A stretch of 45,778 nucleotides of DNA from a virus. Of the stretch, positions 44,404-45,778 are shown in pieces. The first letter of the stretch is position 1; the number at the start of each line of letters is the position of its first letter. The notes below the pieces were generated by a model. It was given only the letters and a program-made list of their open reading frames with translations, was not told the origin of the DNA and ran no database searches. The stretch is taken from IMG/VR virus record IMGVR_UViG_3300009151_000004, positions 1 to 45,778 of that record; one strand, written 5' to 3'. The position numbers were made by a program, and so were the translations under genes.

Positions 44404-45778
44404 GTGAAGTCTGAGCATCCTGGAACCGACCCGAAGCTGCCATCCTTCAGGCATCCGATCCTGGTGGAGCAGGCCGAGGATCTGGAGCGGGCATTTGATG
44501 CGTGGTACTGCTTGAAGGGCGAGAAAGTCAAGCGTAAATACCTGGTCCAGGAACAAGCTGAGCCGTCACTGGCTTACGAAGGACGCCTTAAGCGTGCGGT
44601 GTTCAGCGACTTCTTCAAGGCCGGCATCGAGGCGTTTGCTGGGGTGCTCTCGCGCAGTGATCTAGTAAATCCCCCACCCAGCTTTGAGAAGGCCGAAGAC
44701 AATGTGGACCTAGAGGGCAACAGCCTGCAGGCCTTCTGGCTCACCGTCGATTCTCTGTCTTTACGGGATGGCGGTGTGCCGATCCTGGTCGAAATGCCTG
44801 ACGGCCAGCCCACTGATGGGGCCAGTGAAGCCGCGATGAAGCGCAGGCCTTACCTGGTCAACCGCACCCGGTCAACCATGCTGAACTGGCGCACGACCAT
44901 CGTCAATTCGGTGGAGGTTGTCGTTCGCTGCACTTTTCTGGAGTGGGCCGAGATTGATGATCCTGACGGTGACTTCGGTGTTAAACATGAGGAGCGGTAT
45001 CGGGTGATTGAACCCGGCAAGTGGACCCTCTACAGATTGGCCAAGCGTCTCGATGGGACCATGGCCCTGGAGGAGGTGGGCAACGGCCAATACTTGGACG
45101 CCAATCAGCAACCGCTGAAGGTCTGCCCGGTGGTCTGGTATCCGGCCGAGCGGACTGGCTTTGGCAAGGGAGCCCCCCCTTTGCGGCAGGTGGTTGAGCA
45201 CTGCATCGAGCATTTTCAGATGCGTTCAGATCTGAAAGAGAAAACCCACCGTTGCGCCATGCCGGTGCCCGTCCGCAAGGGCGCCCCGCCGCCAATGCCT
45301 GGCCAGGGGCCCACGCCATTGGTGATTGGCCCGAACACGGCCATTGACGTAGAGAAGGATGGAGACTTCTATTTCGCTGAACCTTCGGCAACGTCTCTGG
45401 CGGAGCAGCGCAGCCAGATTGAGGCGGTTGAGACGCTGATCAATTCGCAGCTGCTGGGGTTTCTCAGCGGGGACAGCAAGCAGACCAAGACCGCCACCCA
45501 GGCTCAATTAGAGGGGGGCCGCACCCAGGTCAACATCAAGGCCATGGGCGAGCGCAAGCGAAGCGCAATGCAGAGCATCCTTGCCATCTGGTGCCTCTAC
45601 ACCGGCGAGGAGCTGGCGGTGGGCGCTGGCCTGACCATGGACGAAAATGCCTACGACAAGCCGTTGGGCTACCAGGAAGCAGCGCAGCTGCAGGCCCTGG
45701 CCGGCGGCGTGGAACTGATCAGCCAGGAGAGCGCGGTGGAAGAGTTGCAGCGTGGTGGCTTCAACCGGGCGACCAGCA
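44404..45778 (+). CDS. Portal protein (DUF4055 type), continues at base 1
   Basis: GTG 44404. The frame runs off the window and continues at 1-257, giving 502 residues. Typical features include an N-terminal helical part (VEQAEDLERAFDAWYCLKGE), FFKAGIEAFAGVLSR near residue 70, a beta-rich wing (EERYRVIEPGKWTLYRL), PLKVCPVVWYPAERTGFGKG, a central helix EHCIEHFQMRSDLKEKTHRC and the crown LINSQLLGFLSGDSKQTKTA. The dodecameric portal nucleates head assembly and is the DNA channel. No standard Shine-Dalgarno is obvious. The start was chosen as the first in-frame codon after the GGAAAGCT element. Confidence 0.85.
   Translation, partial: MKSEHPGTDPKLPSFRHPILVEQAEDLERAFDAWYCLKGEKVKRKYLVQEQAEPSLAYEGRLKRAVFSDFFKAGIEAFAGVLSRSDLVNPPPSFEKAEDNVDLEGNSLQAFWLTVDSLSLRDGGVPILVEMPDGQPTDGASEAAMKRRPYLVNRTRSTMLNWRTTIVNSVEVVVRCTFLEWAEIDDPDGDFGVKHEERYRVIEPGKWTLYRLAKRLDGTMALEEVGNGQYLDANQQPLKVCPVVWYPAERTGFGKGAPPLRQVVEHCIEHFQMRSDLKEKTHRCAMPVPVRKGAPPPMPGQGPTPLVIGPNTAIDVEKDGDFYFAEPSATSLAEQRSQIEAVETLINSQLLGFLSGDSKQTKTATQAQLEGGRTQVNIKAMGERKRSAMQSILAIWCLYTGEELAVGAGLTMDENAYDKPLGYQEAAQLQALAGGVELISQESAVEELQRGGFNRATS
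45656..45778. repeat. Right copy of 123-bp terminal direct repeat
   Basis: This is identical to bases 1-123 (offset 45655). It marks the point where the contig closes into a circle. Features touching either end should be merged across this join. Confidence 0.95.

Noticed and set aside
1-45778. tRNA genes and CRISPR arrays
   Set aside because: I looked for T-arm-like and CCA-proximal patterns and for regularly spaced direct repeats. None was convincing. A tRNA program and repeat finder would be needed to exclude weak cases.

Overview
The window looks like one complete, circularly assembled genome of a temperate tailed phage with a long non-contractile tail (siphovirus type). The first 123 bases are identical to the last 123, so the unit genome is about 45,655 bp. 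The portal gene is cut by the window ends and reads through the join in frame (502 codons plus stop). The DNA is GC-rich with several AT-richer islands. The host is probably a cyanobacterium, perhaps Synechococcus or Cyanobium. That is an inference from the general character of the proteins (short SSB, C39-type endolysin, hypothetical phage proteins), and no gene proves it.

Layout. (1) Packaging and head start, 40948 round the origin to about 4475: small terminase, winged-helix protein, large terminase, a sigma-70-like protein, DUF4055-type portal, Mu gpF-like head protein, HNH endonuclease and head-tail connector candidates. (2) Tail, 4510 to 14643: a gpG/gpGT-like chaperone pair with a lambda-type G_GGA_AAG frameshift site, tail tube, tail terminator candidate, 966-residue tape measure, distal tail protein and a 1150-residue tip protein. 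(3) Small virion genes, then scaffold and major capsid genes (16562-19146). These capsid genes lie unusually downstream of the tail tip and are closed by a terminator. (4) Fibre genes (19206-22664) and a lysis cassette (22666-24158). (5) Integrase (24685-25695) and a leftward regulatory and replication block (25765-28582). Its replication initiator gene carries internal iteron-like repeats. (6) Rightward HTH regulator, then a recombination module: DUF1071-like annealing protein, SSB and RusA resolvase. (7) A leftward pair of genes separated by about 800 bp of degenerate pentanucleotide array. (8) Rightward early and middle genes (34588-40815): Gp157, KilA-N, many very small proteins and a dCTP deaminase/dUTPase-like enzyme.

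How the parts work together. Lysogeny is suggested by the tyrosine recombinase, an excisionase-like HTH protein and a repressor-like HTH protein. No attP or integration site could be identified. No DNA or RNA polymerase gene is visible, so the phage should use host polymerases. Host RNA polymerase may be redirected by the sigma-like protein encoded between terminase and portal.

Three recurring non-coding signals stand out. A GGAAAGCTNAGCC element lies 13 or about 26-34 nt before at least twelve late-region start codons, on either strand to match the gene. A second element, CCTANGCCGYTGCRGTTTCC, lies in three divergent promoter regions. A third is a palindromic operator GCTTTTNAAAAGC, present in two early control regions. 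Together with the pentanucleotide array, these are the parts of the genome least explained by known features.
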